Counted from the stretch's first letter, positions 34,083 through 46,296 are shown. The stretch is DNA of 64,000 nt from Ambrosia x helenae (GCA_030844895.1 JAUTDX010007107.1:1-64000), one strand, 5' to 3'. Notes: generated from the sequence alone by a model not told the origin. Numbers and translations: made by a program.

Positions 34083-35264
34083 ACACACAATATAATAACT
34101 ACGTCTGAACACTTCTAGCATTTGACTATTTATTAACGAATCCTCCATGAACTCAAATGAGAAGAAAATGGTTCATTTGTTTAGAAATATACGAAAAATT
34201 AAATTTATTGAATAATTACGAATTACGATATTGTAATTGTAATTTAAAATAAAACCTGAATGAATTAAAATATGTTAGGTTGACATAGGGTTTATAACTA
34301 AAATACTGTAAATTGTATGCTGGTTTAATGATTTTCTAAAAACAACATCTATCTATCTATATATATAAAAGAAAACGTATATGCTGACGTGGCGTGCAAT
34401 GGAGGCTTCAACCTCCCCTTGAGAGTGCCACGTGGCATCATAATTGAAAGATTTTAGTGTTTTTGAATTATTTCTTTTTTTAATTAAAAAAAGATAAACA
34501 TAAAACCCTAAATTCTCAATTACTAAAATTAAATTGAGTTATTTTAGGAAAAAAGAATTTAAAAATAAATTTAAAATTTTATCTCTCATGTTTCTTCCCA
34601 TATTTTTTAAACGTTTATATCTTTTATATACGGGATTTTTTAAAGAAAAAAATTACACCAAATTAATGAGCGCTTTATTATCTTTCCAACGAGTACCATA
34701 GTGCTATATAAAAAACAGAGAAAAAACCGACTATTTTTGTGGGGTTTCGTTTATACAGGAAAAAAAACACACAAAGTGTTCATGTTTTTTCTTTTAAACC
34801 AGGTTCTTATCTACGATGTTGAAAATCAGCCCAATCACCATATTATCATTTAAAATACTATGAAAATGCAATGATTGAGAGATTTTGTGGTTAGTTAACT
34901 TAAGCCATTTGCAATAGGTTATCACGTAAAATTGGATTTTTCAACCCCGGGACCCTCCCGAGATAATCAGCTAGTGCATGCATAAACTATTAGAAAACAT
35001 TTTGTGCATGTAATATTTAACGCTAAAAATAACTTCTAGAATTATCTTATCAAAACCTTGAAAAATATGTCTTAACAGAAAGATTAAAACAAATGTCAAA
35101 ATTTAAGGTAAAAAAAATAATTGGGAAAAAAAATTTAGACCATGTGACTAGCACTAAAAGATTCAACAAATTTCTAGACATGTGTTTTGAACATATTCAT
35201 TAAAAAAAATAGAACTCTCGTGGCTTTAAATTGACATTCATTGCCATTTTAAACAACTACTTTA
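34083..35264. repeat. Copy 1 of a dispersed duplication (paralogue of 56698-57852)
   Basis: Collinear with 56698-57852 in the same orientation: the ACACAATATAATAACTACGT start, the TTTGACT and TATTAACGAATC blocks, GCATAAACTATTA, and the GACCATGTGACTAGCACTAA block. This copy contains a Helitron (34356-34975) missing from the other, and lacks the solo LTR found there. No coding sequence was recognised. Confidence 0.8.
34356..34975 (+). mobile_element. Non-autonomous Helitron
   Basis: Starts TCTATATATATAAAAG preceded by A, with CTGACGTGGC nearby, and ends with a GGGACCCTCCCGAG hairpin-like segment followed by CTAGT. These are the usual Helitron ends. The paralogous site near 56945 lacks it. The base after CTAGT is G rather than the expected T, so the 3' flank may have mutated. 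Confidence 0.55.
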
Positions 35265-36178
35265 AATCAATATCAATATATTTTATAAATATCTTTTTTG
35301 CCTTTAGATATATTGATTATAATCGTTAAGAAAACACAATACTCTAAATTGATAGCCTAATTGTACTTAAATCGTGCAACCTCCTAACTCCTAAGGGTGT
35401 GTATATGAATAAAACGTGTTTGAATTAGCTTGTTCTTGCTAAAAAAAATTTGGATGATAATTTACTTTTATATATGTAACAATAAACAAATTAGTAATGT
35501 CATATTATTTTTTTACACTTTCAACTTCAATAGTACTATCGGCCAACTCCATCCGTGAAGAGTGGTTTTGAGTCCATGTGGCATCGGAGATCGTCCTTCA
35601 ACCATGGGCATTGGGGCGGGCTGTGCGAGCGGTTGTTCTGGGTGGACATCCGTCTTGATAGATGAGACCCATACGGCAAAGGTGAGACAAAGGGTAGGGT
35701 TTTATACATTATTTAAACTAGTGGGATTTAAGGGCGCGCGTTTCGTGCCTTATGATTTGGTCGTTACCCAAACGTTGTGAAACTATTTTTAACCAAAGTA
35801 GCCACCAACTTTCATGTCGAAATTCAAGTTTCAGTATTGTCAACATCAACGTAACATCTGAACCTAGTAGGGCAAAGATAAATTTTGTGATCTTAGGGCA
35901 AGTGGAAAAAGTTTAGTATTTGAAGTTAAAGATGAACAATACAGCAAAAGATCAATTACACATTGCAATAGATAATTATCCATCCTTTTGATGCTCCCCA
36001 GCTTCATGTTAAATTAACATGGAAATTTTAATTATCCATTAAACTTAACTACTTTTGATTTTAGACCACAAATGAGAAAACAAACACTAATCCGTACTAA
36101 AATGACATTAATAAGGTGTTCATATCAATTTATACACCATTAATCACATTGCCAAATATGAAGTTTTGAACACATATA
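35265..36178. other. Intergenic stretch with a short GC-rich island
   Basis: About 35545-35770 is GC-richer than its surroundings and holds a 72-codon open frame starting at 35562 with no recognised similarity. The rest is AT-rich. Confidence 0.35.
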
Positions 36179-36191
36179 ACAATCAGATTTA

Positions 36192-36309
36192 CATTGGGGT
36201 TGGTGGCCCAATGGTAGAAGCAAAGCTTCTAGAAACACCTAAAAGGGAGGTCATGGGTTCAAGTCCCATAAGAAGAAGAAATTTGCCATTCAAAAAAAAA
36301 AAAAAAAAA
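36192..36309 (+). mobile_element. tRNA-derived SINE, plus orientation
   Basis: CATTGGGGTTGGTGGCCCAATGG with A-box (36202-36214), the stem TAGAAGC/GCTTCTA, B-box GGGTTCAAGTCCC (36255-36267), a short GAAGAAG body and a poly-A tail. Target duplication ACAATCAGATTTA (36179-36191) and ACAATTAGATTTA (36310-36322), one mismatch. Same family as 33678-33790. Confidence 0.85.
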
Positions 36310-36809
36310 ACAATTAGATTTAATGCATATGCAAACACTCTTAAACAACATACATCCACACCTCAAAACGAAGAGCCATCTTGCAATTTCGTATACTCCT
36401 GAAACAAATGATATTGTGTAAGACCCACCCCGTTAAAACGGTATTATAGGTTGATTTACGAGCTAATAAACTTAGTTTAAAAGTTTGTGTTTAAAACATT
36501 ACAAGCTCAACGAGTTTGTCAAAATATTTGCACATACACCTCGTGGTTTAAACATACGCACGATGAATTTAATAGTGAAAACAATGACGACAGTGCCTTC
36601 CAAAAACCAAGTTTATAAATTTTTAGCTCAAAAGTTGCGGAAGCAGACGAGTCGTGTGCGTTCGGTTCTTCGAGTGTCTCGATCATCTTCCGGCATCCAT
36701 GACCTTCCTACCTAGGGTTTAAGATCAACCAAAACCCAATAATCGTTAGTATGAATGGGTAGAATAGAAAGAATACTAAAAATCAAGTTTTTATTTTTAC
36801 CTAAACTTT

Positions 36810-36914
36810 ACCCGGGTGGGTGAGAATTCAACCCGGCCGGGTCAACCTTATTTATAAACTACCATTTTGATCAGAACTTTTACCCGGGCGGGTGAGTATT
36901 CTACCCGGGCGGGT
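36810..36914. repeat. Two copies of a paired ACCCGG palindrome block
   Basis: ACCCGGGTGGGT (36810-36821) with ACCCGGCCGGGT (36831-36842), and ACCCGGGCGGGT (36882-36893) with ACCCGGGCGGGT (36903-36914). In each pair the centres are exactly 21 bp apart. The two blocks share a 41-bp framework. Confidence 0.85.
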
Positions 36915-37258
36915 CAACCTGCTGTAAGAAAAAGTTCTTTAATTTCTGCAGGTTTTATACTTAACCATTTTTCTTTATTTTCCCTTGCACTAAGCTGCAC
37001 TTTTAGTGCAACTTCAAGACCGTGTTCGGAGCTACTTAAAACTCGTTTATGGGTCACAATACTATGTTATTACGTTATTATTTCTCGTGTATAATTCCTT
37101 ATTCGGTTTCTAACACTATAATTATAGTGATTTGATTCCTCTTCTACTTGACCCGTTAAGGTTTATATTAGTTGAAAACATAAAATTTTTGTGATTCCCA
37201 GGTTTATATTCGTGGGTTACACACGACTAATCAAGGCTTGACTTGACTAAGTGATTAT

Positions 37259-37481
37259 TATAGAGTAATAGGTAATAGATTGAATTGGATCGAATGTACT
37301 TTTCTCATTATTCACAGAAGATTATATAGTGGCTACAACATTAATACAATGACTTGATTCTAGGAAGACTATTGACTAGACTATTGACTAAGAATATTGA
37401 CTATGACTAAATAATTACAAAGGCATAATGATAGCTCTTTGACTATGACTATTGACTGTTGACTATTGATTTGTGTTAATA
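37259..37481 (-). repeat. 3' LTR of the copia element (left)
   Basis: 223 bp. Contains six TTGACT motifs on the plus strand, the W-box core bound by WRKY factors, in the GACTATTGACT-rich part. It differs from the other LTR by several substitutions and two short indels. Confidence 0.88.
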
Positions 37482-40400
37482 CGCCCCCGCAAGATGGAGG
37501 ATCCATTGGATACGCCAATCTTGGAGCGAAAGGAAAGAAACGGTGATCTTGGAAGTGGTTTGGTGAGGACAGCAGCCAGTTGATCCTTTGAGCTAATGTG
37601 AAAGACCTTTAAGTGACCGGCATTGACTTGTTCACGAACAAAGTGGCAGTCGAGGGCAACATGTTTCATGCGGGAATGGTACACCGGGTTGGCACAAAGG
37701 TAGGTGGCGCCGGTGTTGTCACAGAAAAGAGATGGTGTACGTGTTGTGCGAAGACCGAGTTCTTGGAGAAGATTTTTAACCCATGAGATTTCAGCTGTGG
37801 CATTTGCTAGTGCTTTGTATTCTGCTTCAGTGGATGAGCGTGAGACCGTTTTTTGTCTTGATGAACGCCAGGAGATGATGTTGGATCCAAGATATAATAT
37901 ATAACCTGTAGTAGATCTTCCTTCGTCATGTATGCCTCCCCAATCAGAATCTGAGAAAGCATTTAAATCAAGTGAGGACTGTTTATTTAACAATAACCCA
38001 TGGTGCAATGTTCCTTTCAAATAGCGGAGAACCCGTTTGAGAGCTTGCCAGTGTGACTGTTTTGGGTGGTGCATAAACTGGGAGAGTTTGTTGACAGCGA
38101 AAGAGATATCAGGGTGGGTGAAGGCAAGGTATTGAAGTGTGCCAACAAGTTTGCGATAAGGAGTTGGGTCAACGGGTGGAGAGGCATCCGAAGGGATAAG
38201 CGGTTTAGAGACGCTTAGAGGGGTGAGGACCTCTTTGGCAACATCCATTTTGAAAGTGTTTAAGATGTCCTGAATGTGCCTGTGTTGGGAGAGGAATAGA
38301 CCATGAGGAGTTGGAATGACTTCGATTCCTAGGAAGTGATGTAGAGGGCCTAAGTCTTTGATCAAAATTTTTTCGCTTAGGGCTTGAACAAAGATTTCCA
38401 TGAATGGATTATTGTTTCCAGTGAGGACAATGTCGTCAACGTAGACGAGTAGGTAGCAAGTGTTACCATTTGTGTTGTAGACAAAAAGAGACGAATCAGA
38501 GAGACATTTTTTAAAACCGAAGCTAATGAGAAAGGCGGTTAATTCATTGTACCAAGCCCGCGGGGCTTGTTTAAGGCCGTAGAGAGATTTCTTGAGTTTG
38601 CAAATGTGATTAGGAAACGCCGAATTTGCAAATCCGGGTGGTTGAATCATGTACACATCCTCACGTAAGGTGCCATGAAGAAATGCATTATTGACGTCTA
38701 GTTGGCGTAACGACCACCCTCGAGAGAGTGCGATAGAAAGAACAGTACGAATGGTGACAGGTTTCGTTATTGGACTAAAGGTATCAAAATAGTCCTTACC
38801 GTACTGTTGATGAAACCCTTTTGCGACTAGGCACGCTTTAAATTTATCAATAGTTCCATCGGGTTTTCGTTTGGTTCGGAATACCCATTTGCATCCGATT
38901 GGATTTTGGGTAGTATGAGGGACAAGCTCCCACGTATGGTTTTGAAGAAGAGCGTTGTATTCAAGATCCATTGCTTGTCGCCATTGTGGATCTTTCATCG
39001 CTTGGATCTGAGTAGAGGGCTCAATGGATGTAGGAAGTGGGTGAAGTGTGGTGGAGTTGATGAAGTTGGAATTGTAATATTTTGGGTTAGGATTGCGAGA
39101 CCGTTGTGGGCGAGTAAAGGTGGTAGGAGAGGGGTTAGTTGAAGGAGTTTGAGATGAGGAGGTGGTAGAGTCATTGGAAGGCTGTGTAGGTGAATTAGGC
39201 TGTGTAGGAGTGGAGGATTGTGGAGATGAGGACTGTGTATGGACAGTGGAGGACTGTGTAGAGGACAAGAATTGTGTAGGGTTAGGGGAATGTTGTGTAG
39301 GTGTAGTAGAAGGTTGTGTATGGTCAGATGAGTGTTGTGTAGTATCAGGCAACTGTTGTATATGTGTAGCAGAAGGTTGTGTAGGGTCAGGAGAGGGGTG
39401 TGTAGGAGGTATGGGTTGGGGTGTGGGATCGATGGGAGGTTGTGTAGGGTGTGAAGGCTTTGTAGGATTTGGTATGTTATGAAGAAATGATTCATAGGTG
39501 ACAGTGGGAGATGCAGAGTTATTGGTGTGGGATGGGAAGATGTCTGGTATGAATTCAACATGGCGAGAGTGATATAGTTTGTTGGTGGCTGGATCAAAGC
39601 ATTTGTATGCTGATCTGGAAGAGGAGTATCCAAGAAAGATACATGATGCAGAGCGAGATTGTAACTTGGAGGTGTTGTATGGGCGGAGCCAAGGATAGCA
39701 AAGTCATCCAAACGGTTTTAGTTTGGAGTAGGTGGGAGCAACATTGAATAACATGTCATAAGGTGATTTGTTGTTCAAGATGGTGGTGGGTAGACGGTTG
39801 ATGAGATAAGTTGCGGCTTGAAAGGCATGTGACCAAAATTGTGATGGGACTTGAGCATAGTGGAGGAGGGCAAGGCCCGTTTCAACAACGTGTCGATGAC
39901 GACGTTCGGCCACCCCGTTTTGTTCGGGTGTATGAGGGGGTGTGGTGTAGTGAGAAATTCCATGAGTTGTGAGAAGTGGTTTAAGACCAATGTATTCACC
40001 AACATTGTCGGTAAATAGAGAGATAAGAGGTGTTTGAAAATTTTTTTCCACTAGTGATTTGAATTGTGGAAAAAGGACGGAGACGTCGGATTTTCTTTTT
40101 ATCGGATATAACCAAATGTATTTAGAAAAATAATCGACAAATATGACATAGTACTTGAAGCCGTCAATGGATGTTTGGACTGGACCCCATACATCTTAGT
40201 AAACGAGTTGCAATGGTTTCTTTGCAACAAATGAGTTTTTACCAAAAGAAATTTTATGGCTTTTATTTAACGAACAAGATTTGCAATGAAAAGACTCGGG
40301 TGACACTTTATTACCATTAAGTCCTAATTTAGAAATTAAGGACTTGAAGACTTGAAACGAAGGATGTCCAAGAATATGGTGCCACGCAAGTAGAGATCTT

Positions 40401-41092
40401 GTTGCTGTTGCATTGATTTGAGGAGAGAGTGTGGTTGGTCCGTAGTAAACGTCATTGACGTTCACGCCCCGCATGAGATGCGCCCCCAAGCGTAGATCCT
40501 TAACCACGAAATGATATGGAAAAAATTCAACAGAAACTTGATTAGTACGACTAAGTTTTGCAACAGAAATAAGATTATTACGAAGAGATGGAACGATTAA
40601 GACATCGTTTAAGAAAAGCGGTCGTGAGTTGGTGTGAAGGGTTGTTTGACCAATGTGTGTGATAGGAAGGGTTTTACCTTCACCTAAGACAATCTCATCC
40701 GGGCCACCATATTCGGAAAGAACATGCATTTGGTTGTTGTTGTTGTTAGTGTGATTGGAAGCGCCTGTATCCCACATCCACGGAGTGTTTGGAACCGCGG
40801 TGTGGGAAGATGTATTGTTCACAACCAGGTATGAGTAGGAATCATGAGTAGAGACTTGATGGTCGCGTAGGAAGCGATGAAGTTTGCGACAATCTTTCGT
40901 TACATGACTGGGTATGCTGCGAAAATAACAAAAAACGTTAGTTTGGCTGTTGCGGGTCGGGTTGTTTTGAGTTTGGGTTGCGGATTTGTTTGACCACGAG
41001 GAGGGTCGGTTTTGTAATGAGGGGTTTGAAGCTGAGGAACAAGGGTTTCGATTGTAGTTTTGGTTTGATTGATGAACAAAAAAGGGAGCCAT
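37463..41092 (-). pseudogene. Copia gag remnant, protease, integrase, reverse transcriptase, RNase H
   Basis: One frame runs from ATG at 41092 to about 37463, broken by TAA at 40196-40198 and TGA at 39704-39706. The start lies at the end of gag: a degenerate zinc knuckle (CYFRSIPSHVTKDC), then protease WMWDTGASNHT. The pre-integrase HHCC is AWHHILGHPS...CKSCSLNK. Integrase has DVWGP, FTDNVGEY and EQNGVAERR. Reverse transcriptase has KACLVAKGFHQQYG, LDVNNAFLHG, SLYGLKQAPRAWY and the catalytic LLVYVDDIVLTG. RNase H has SDSDWGG, SRSSTEAEYKALA and CDNTGATYL. The capsid part of gag is absent, so the element depends on others for particles. Confidence 0.9.
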
Positions 41093-41190
41093 TGAGGCTG
41101 CAAATCAGAAAAAAGATGAAAGGGTTGTGTGAGCTGTGGACAGAAGACTGTCGAAAGCTGTGATGGATCGGTTGGCTCAAGGGAGCTTTA

Positions 41191-41204
41191 GGCTCTTGAT
41201 ACCA
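41191..41204 (-). other. Primer binding site of the copia element
   Basis: Minus-strand TGGTATCAAGAGCC, adjacent to the LTR boundary at 41205; complementary to the 3' end of initiator tRNA-Met in the usual plant copia manner. Confidence 0.88.
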
Positions 41205-41429
41205 TATAGAGTAATATGTAATAGATTGAATCGGATCGAATGTACTTTTCTCATTATTCACAGAAGATTATATAGTGGCTACAACATTAATACAATGACT
41301 TAATTCTAGGAAGACTATTGACTAAGAATATTGACTATGACTAAATAATTACAAAGGCATAAAGATAGCTCTATGACTATGACTATTGACTGTTGATTGT
41401 TGACTGTTGACTATTAATTTCTGTTAATA
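41205..41429 (-). repeat. 5' LTR of the copia element (right)
   Basis: 225 bp, TATAGAG to GTTAATA on the plus strand. Carries several TTGACT motifs like the left LTR. Confidence 0.88.
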
Positions 41430-42888
41430 ATTATTTGTCCAAGCCATTCTGCCTTCGTAGCGATGCCTCGTGTCCATGGCCACATGTGCCACTTTTCTTG
41501 GTCTTACTCACGCGACCCATGTGACTCGTGACATGGTTTATATTCAAGATTTTATACCTCTTGGGAATCACAATGGTATCTTAACTTATATGACAATGGT
41601 ATCATTTTCAAAATATGCATATATGTATAAAGTCATAGATGTGACTTACCTTAGCTCATGCTCCTTTTTACTTCTAAACTAGCTTGAGAGTGTTAACATA
41701 AAGTCTACGAATATACTCAAGCAGTTAACAAAAATTGATATGTGCATAATGTTGACCCTTGGTTTATGTCCTTGTCTATCTAGTGCTTACCCAATTGACC
41801 CGTTAGCCTAATTGGGATATTGACAACCTTCATCTAAGGTTATTTTCTATGAATTATAAATCTTGTTTCAACTTCTTTTTGTGACATTCCAATGACTAGT
41901 TTCCAAATATATACAATGGTATAACTAAGCATATAAACATACTACGAATATGTTGAGATTTAAGCTATCGAGTGACTTACCTTATGCGTGCTTCCTCTTT
42001 ATCTTATTCCGAGATTCCTTGGCTATCCAAAGTTTCTTGTATTCGCACCTATGAGGTGAACAACCACTTAGGTTGTTAGAACCTAGTCTTTACATGTCTA
42101 TACGCATTATTGGTCATGTTTTACCAACATACATGTTTTCACCAAATTATCTATGCCCAAGTGAAATCGAGTTTCATTGAGGCATTTTATCAAACACTTA
42201 GTAGGCGTGATTTTCCTAACTTTAATTTAGGACTTAAGAACCTCATTGATCCATCCTTGACCAAGGTTATCATTGCTAGCATTCCAATAAACATCTAAAT
42301 CAAAGTTTATCATTGATAAGTATTAATTAAAGCTAGTAATTTATGGTTTAAAGGTGGTTCTTACCAATCCACAAAAAACCCAATTCATTTCATAACATGA
42401 ACTACAAGGATATAACCTTCTCACAAGGACTTTGCTTAACACACACAAATTAACATGTATTATGGTTTCCTAAAACTAGAGTAACCATTACACACCCTTA
42501 ATTCACGTTTTTATAACAACCCATGATTTTCATCATAGCCAAGCATGGACATACAATCAAAATTAGCCAAATAAAATGTTACCTTGGTGTGTTTTTATGC
42601 TTGGATGATTCATTTTAGGGCTAATGCATTGAAAAACCCTTTGATTCCACCTTGATTTAGGCTTGTTCTTGAGTTGATCTTATGTGTGTGTGTGTGTGTG
42701 TGTGATGATCGACATATGCGCTTCCTGCATATGTTGATCTTCTTTGTTTTATAATTAACCAAACACTAGTTTGGTGTCTTGGAAAGATTAGTCCTTCCCA
42801 ACTTTTGTCAACTATTTGGTAGTGAAAAGCCCTGTGTGCTTATATTATCATATAATACGGTTTAGAAATTTTGGGGTGTTACATATTG

Positions 42889-45036
42889 CAAAACTTTCTA
42901 ATTTAAATATTAAGAAAACTAAAGTTGATTATGTATTTTACATTAACTTTAGAGCTTGCAATTTGTTCCTTTCATATTCATTTCTCCACCCTTCATTTTT
43001 TTTTGGCTGCATTCATATATTAAAAGAATTCCATATTGATTAGAATGAAGTATACTAGAACCTAGAAAGTCATAACTCATAAGCATTTGCACCAATTATT
43101 ACCCCTCTAAAGTATAAACATGAGATTTTAAAAAGCTAACCTAATCTGCCTTATTATATGTAGTTACTCTTTTTATGCTTCATTTACTATTGTTTTTTCT
43201 TGAGATTAAACTTGTGGGAAAGCCGAATTCTCTAAAAAAAATTCACGCAAAAAAAAAGTAGCTTGCCTTTATAGAGGATGTCCTTGATTTGTAGGGGTGG
43301 CATCTTATGGAGGTGTTGATCATGGTGGTGATACCGGATGATAGTTAGGGCTACTACTTGAGTCCAACCCGTTCACCGCCACTTAAGTCAAATAACCCTT
43401 TTTTGTAATATTTGCAGTTACGTTGTATGCTTCCTTTAATCACATTTCAACTGCGTTTTATGCCCATTTTTATCACATTTTTAGTTGCGATTTATGCCTC
43501 ATTTATCACATAAACTGCCCTTTTTCATTTTTCACATAACACTACAATGGTGATTCTTAGGTGTAAGATGGTCACATTACACTGCTGTGATTCATCACAT
43601 AAAGTAATCTTATTCCTGATGCATATGGTTTTAGTAATTTAGAAAGATGTCAATTTTCCCAATGCCAAAAACTTGATGTGTCAATTCCAAAACATTGGTT
43701 TGGGGAAAACGACTGATTTTTACTAAACATTTTTCTAACAAGTTTTAAATTTATAAAGTAAACGATAATTACTTTAGAAACTAAAACCAACACATAGGCA
43801 GATAACCTGACGTGTATAGTATAGCTTGCTAGGGCAAATACCGAGTATCATATTCCAGAGAACACACTTTCCTCAACTCAACTGTTCATCAGATAACTGA
43901 TCGGGTTTTAAAAGAGAAAATAAAACGGAGGGGTTCTTAAAAGAAATAGTTTTTAAAAAGGTTTTGGGATTGATAAAATAAAAGAATAAAATAGTAGAGA
44001 AAGCTAATATGGCGGGGCCCTCCGTATAAGTAGTTAAATTTACTATTAAAATTAATAATCTAAATTAATTATTTGTGAGGAAGTGTTGACTCCTTGATAG
44101 AGAAGCGGGCCCACTACTGAGTAGAATGCACAACCTCCCAATGCGCGTCCGCATGAAGGTACTCCGCCAGGGCCTTGCATATAGCAGGCTCCTCAAACCG
44201 CGGTCAAGTCTCTGGTCCTCAGACTTATCTTCGTCTTGAAATGGAGGCTTCACTTCCGTCCTGGAACACCATACAGGCGTACACCTCCCTTAGCTCTCGC
44301 GTTCCGTACCGAAGGATCTCTCCTTAGGGTCAATCCTGGCAACGACATTACTTTATAGCGAACATGAAGGCATTGATGAATGGATATAAATCTTTACCTT
44401 TTTAAATTGATGAACAAAGAAGCGTATAGATCAGTGAAGGCGATGGTTTAATGTGAAATATTACAGAGCACAACAGAGTAGCTACATCCAAATTAGGGTG
44501 AATCTTGGAATGTAAATATAAGACAGTGGGAAAAAGGATCGAGAAGTGGCATGTGGCTAAAATATTTAGGAGAGAAATTTACAAAGAAATGGTTTTAGTT
44601 GATGGATATGTGAACAAAGACATTTTGTTTTATTACATTTTATAAATTATAAATTACAGATATAGATTATAGATTATAGATGTAGGAAAATCCGGTGACT
44701 TAGTTTTCAACTTAGGAAACTTTCCAAATTTCAAATGAACAAAGTATAAAAGGAAACTATTATTGTTCGGAAAAAATCTCCAACGTTTGTTTAAGACTAC
44801 ATCTAATTGCCTTACAACTAATGGTCATATGTTATAATTTTTTAAAAAAGATATTTGAAAATAAAGGCAACTTTTATGTTTTGTTTCTTGATAAAATTAG
44901 ATGTAGTATTAAAAACTTGCCTTAAAAAAAATTGAAAATAATTTGATAAAATTAATGTTCATATGTATTATTTTTTAAAAAACTTAGAATTTCAAACAAA
45001 AAGAAATTGTTATAATTTAAAAACTTTGACTACAAT
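42889..45036. other. AT-rich intergenic stretch with a GC-rich island at 44060-44350
   Basis: Most is AT-rich without coding signal. At 44060-44350 base composition rises, and the minus strand shows coding-like pieces in one frame separated by stops (for example VYACMVFQDGSEAS and AICKALAEYLHADAHWEV). I do not recognise the family. It may be a decayed gene or element fragment. Confidence 0.3.
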
Positions 45037-45345
45037 TACCTGCAAATTTGTTCTACGTTGTTTTTTAAAAGAGTCAAATCATTAATTGGAATGTTTCCAA
45101 ATAGGGCTGCAAACGAACCGAACGAACACGAACAAGGCCTTGTTCGTGTTCGTTTGTTAAGAAAATTACGTGTTCACGAACAGTTCATGAACACTTACTG
45201 TAACATCGTGAAATTTTTTTCCCAAATTTATTATAAAAGCCCTTATTTTTTTAAATACATCTCATTCATAAAAATGTACCCAAGTCTTTTTATTTTTCCT
45301 ACCACACAACCTTATTATATATACATACATATAAAAGTAAATAAA

Positions 45346-45376
<31 letters not shown>

Positions 45377-45583
45377 ATAACAATAATAAAAATAAAGGTT
45401 GGACTTTAAAAAAAAAAAAAGAAAACAAACAAACTACATAAACCCCTCAATTCCTTTTTGTTTCAGAGCCCAAGGCCCATCAGGCGCGGCCCAGTCAAGT
45501 TCAGCCCAAACAAACCTCGGCCCACTCCCCTTTCCCTTGGATCCGGCCCACCTCACTGCTTTATATAAAAAAAAATCCCGTCT

Positions 45584-45656
45584 GGACCGGGAATCGAACC
45601 CGCGTCCAGACACGGCTCAACCATTAAACAACACACCACAACCACTGGTCCATGTT
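45584..45656 (-). promoter_or_regulatory. tRNA-like A/B-box module 1 in family B LTR, copy 2
   Basis: Minus strand: A-box-like TGGACCAGTGG, then GGTTCGATTCC, which fits the canonical B-box exactly. Confidence 0.55.
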
Positions 45657-46296
45657 GCCATATGTGATGAGATCTAGAAACATTATCTACTTAACACATT
45701 TTAAAAACTGATTTGTTTCCCTTCTGCAGACCTGCGCGCTACTGTGCACAGCCAAACCCACAAATCTTGCTTTTTATTGACTTTTAATTGATGTTAATCA
45801 TGGAAACCATTGACTATATGATCTCGCCCAACATCTAACACGTTCATTACGCATCAATTACACCAGAAATTATCATCAATTACATCCTAAATTCAAGCCA
45901 ATCAATCACATTTTCATCTATAGTGGTCAAACCTTCCAATTCATCGAACCAGACCCCATGCCTATAAATTGAACATCACAATCCCTTCACAACTCGCCGA
46001 TAATCCTCTCACAACCTCTTATTTCTGTTATTAAACCTTCAATCGAAGTGTTCTTGCTCGTGTTGACTTTAAACGTTGACTGGGCAATCTGTAATCATAC
46101 GCGTCTGTAAGTATCACCTTTTGTGTGGGTTTTATCCTTCGGCAATCACACAACAATAACCCCATGATTGATTGGGTTATTGTTGTGTGAATCACGTAAT
46201 TGCAAAAGCTAGGGCTTGTACATACAAATTGGGGAAGAACACTGATTTCTCATACGTGTTATATTTTAAACAAACTGAAACCAAACACAACCACTG

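Larger units (their letters stand above)
37259..41429 (-). mobile_element. Ty1/copia element with TA...TA ends, gag-deleted
   Basis: Two LTRs of about 224 bp (37259-37481, 41205-41429), an exact tRNA-Met primer site against the right LTR, and a perfect ATTAT target duplication (37254-37258, 41430-41434). The LTR ends read TATTAACA...CTCTATA rather than TG...CA. The order protease, integrase, reverse transcriptase, RNase H is copia-type. Most of gag is missing and two nonsense codons interrupt pol. Size and LTR length suggest an Ale-like lineage, a weak inference. Confidence 0.9.
36417..42883 (-). mobile_element. Solo LTR, family D, split by a copia element
   Basis: Minus-strand reading starts TGTAACACCCC at 42883 and ends GGGTCTTACA at 36417. 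A perfect TATTG target duplication flanks it (36412-36416, 42884-42888). Removing the copia insertion (37259-41434) leaves about 2291 bp. No primer site or coding sequence is attached, so it is a solo LTR, probably from a gypsy element. It contains two paired-palindrome blocks (36810-36914) and a TG run near 42686-42704. Confidence 0.85.

Noticed and set aside
39162..39482. 106-codon plus-strand frame rich in Cys, Val and Gly
   Set aside because: It is the antisense shadow of the Pro/Thr/Ser-rich copia linker.
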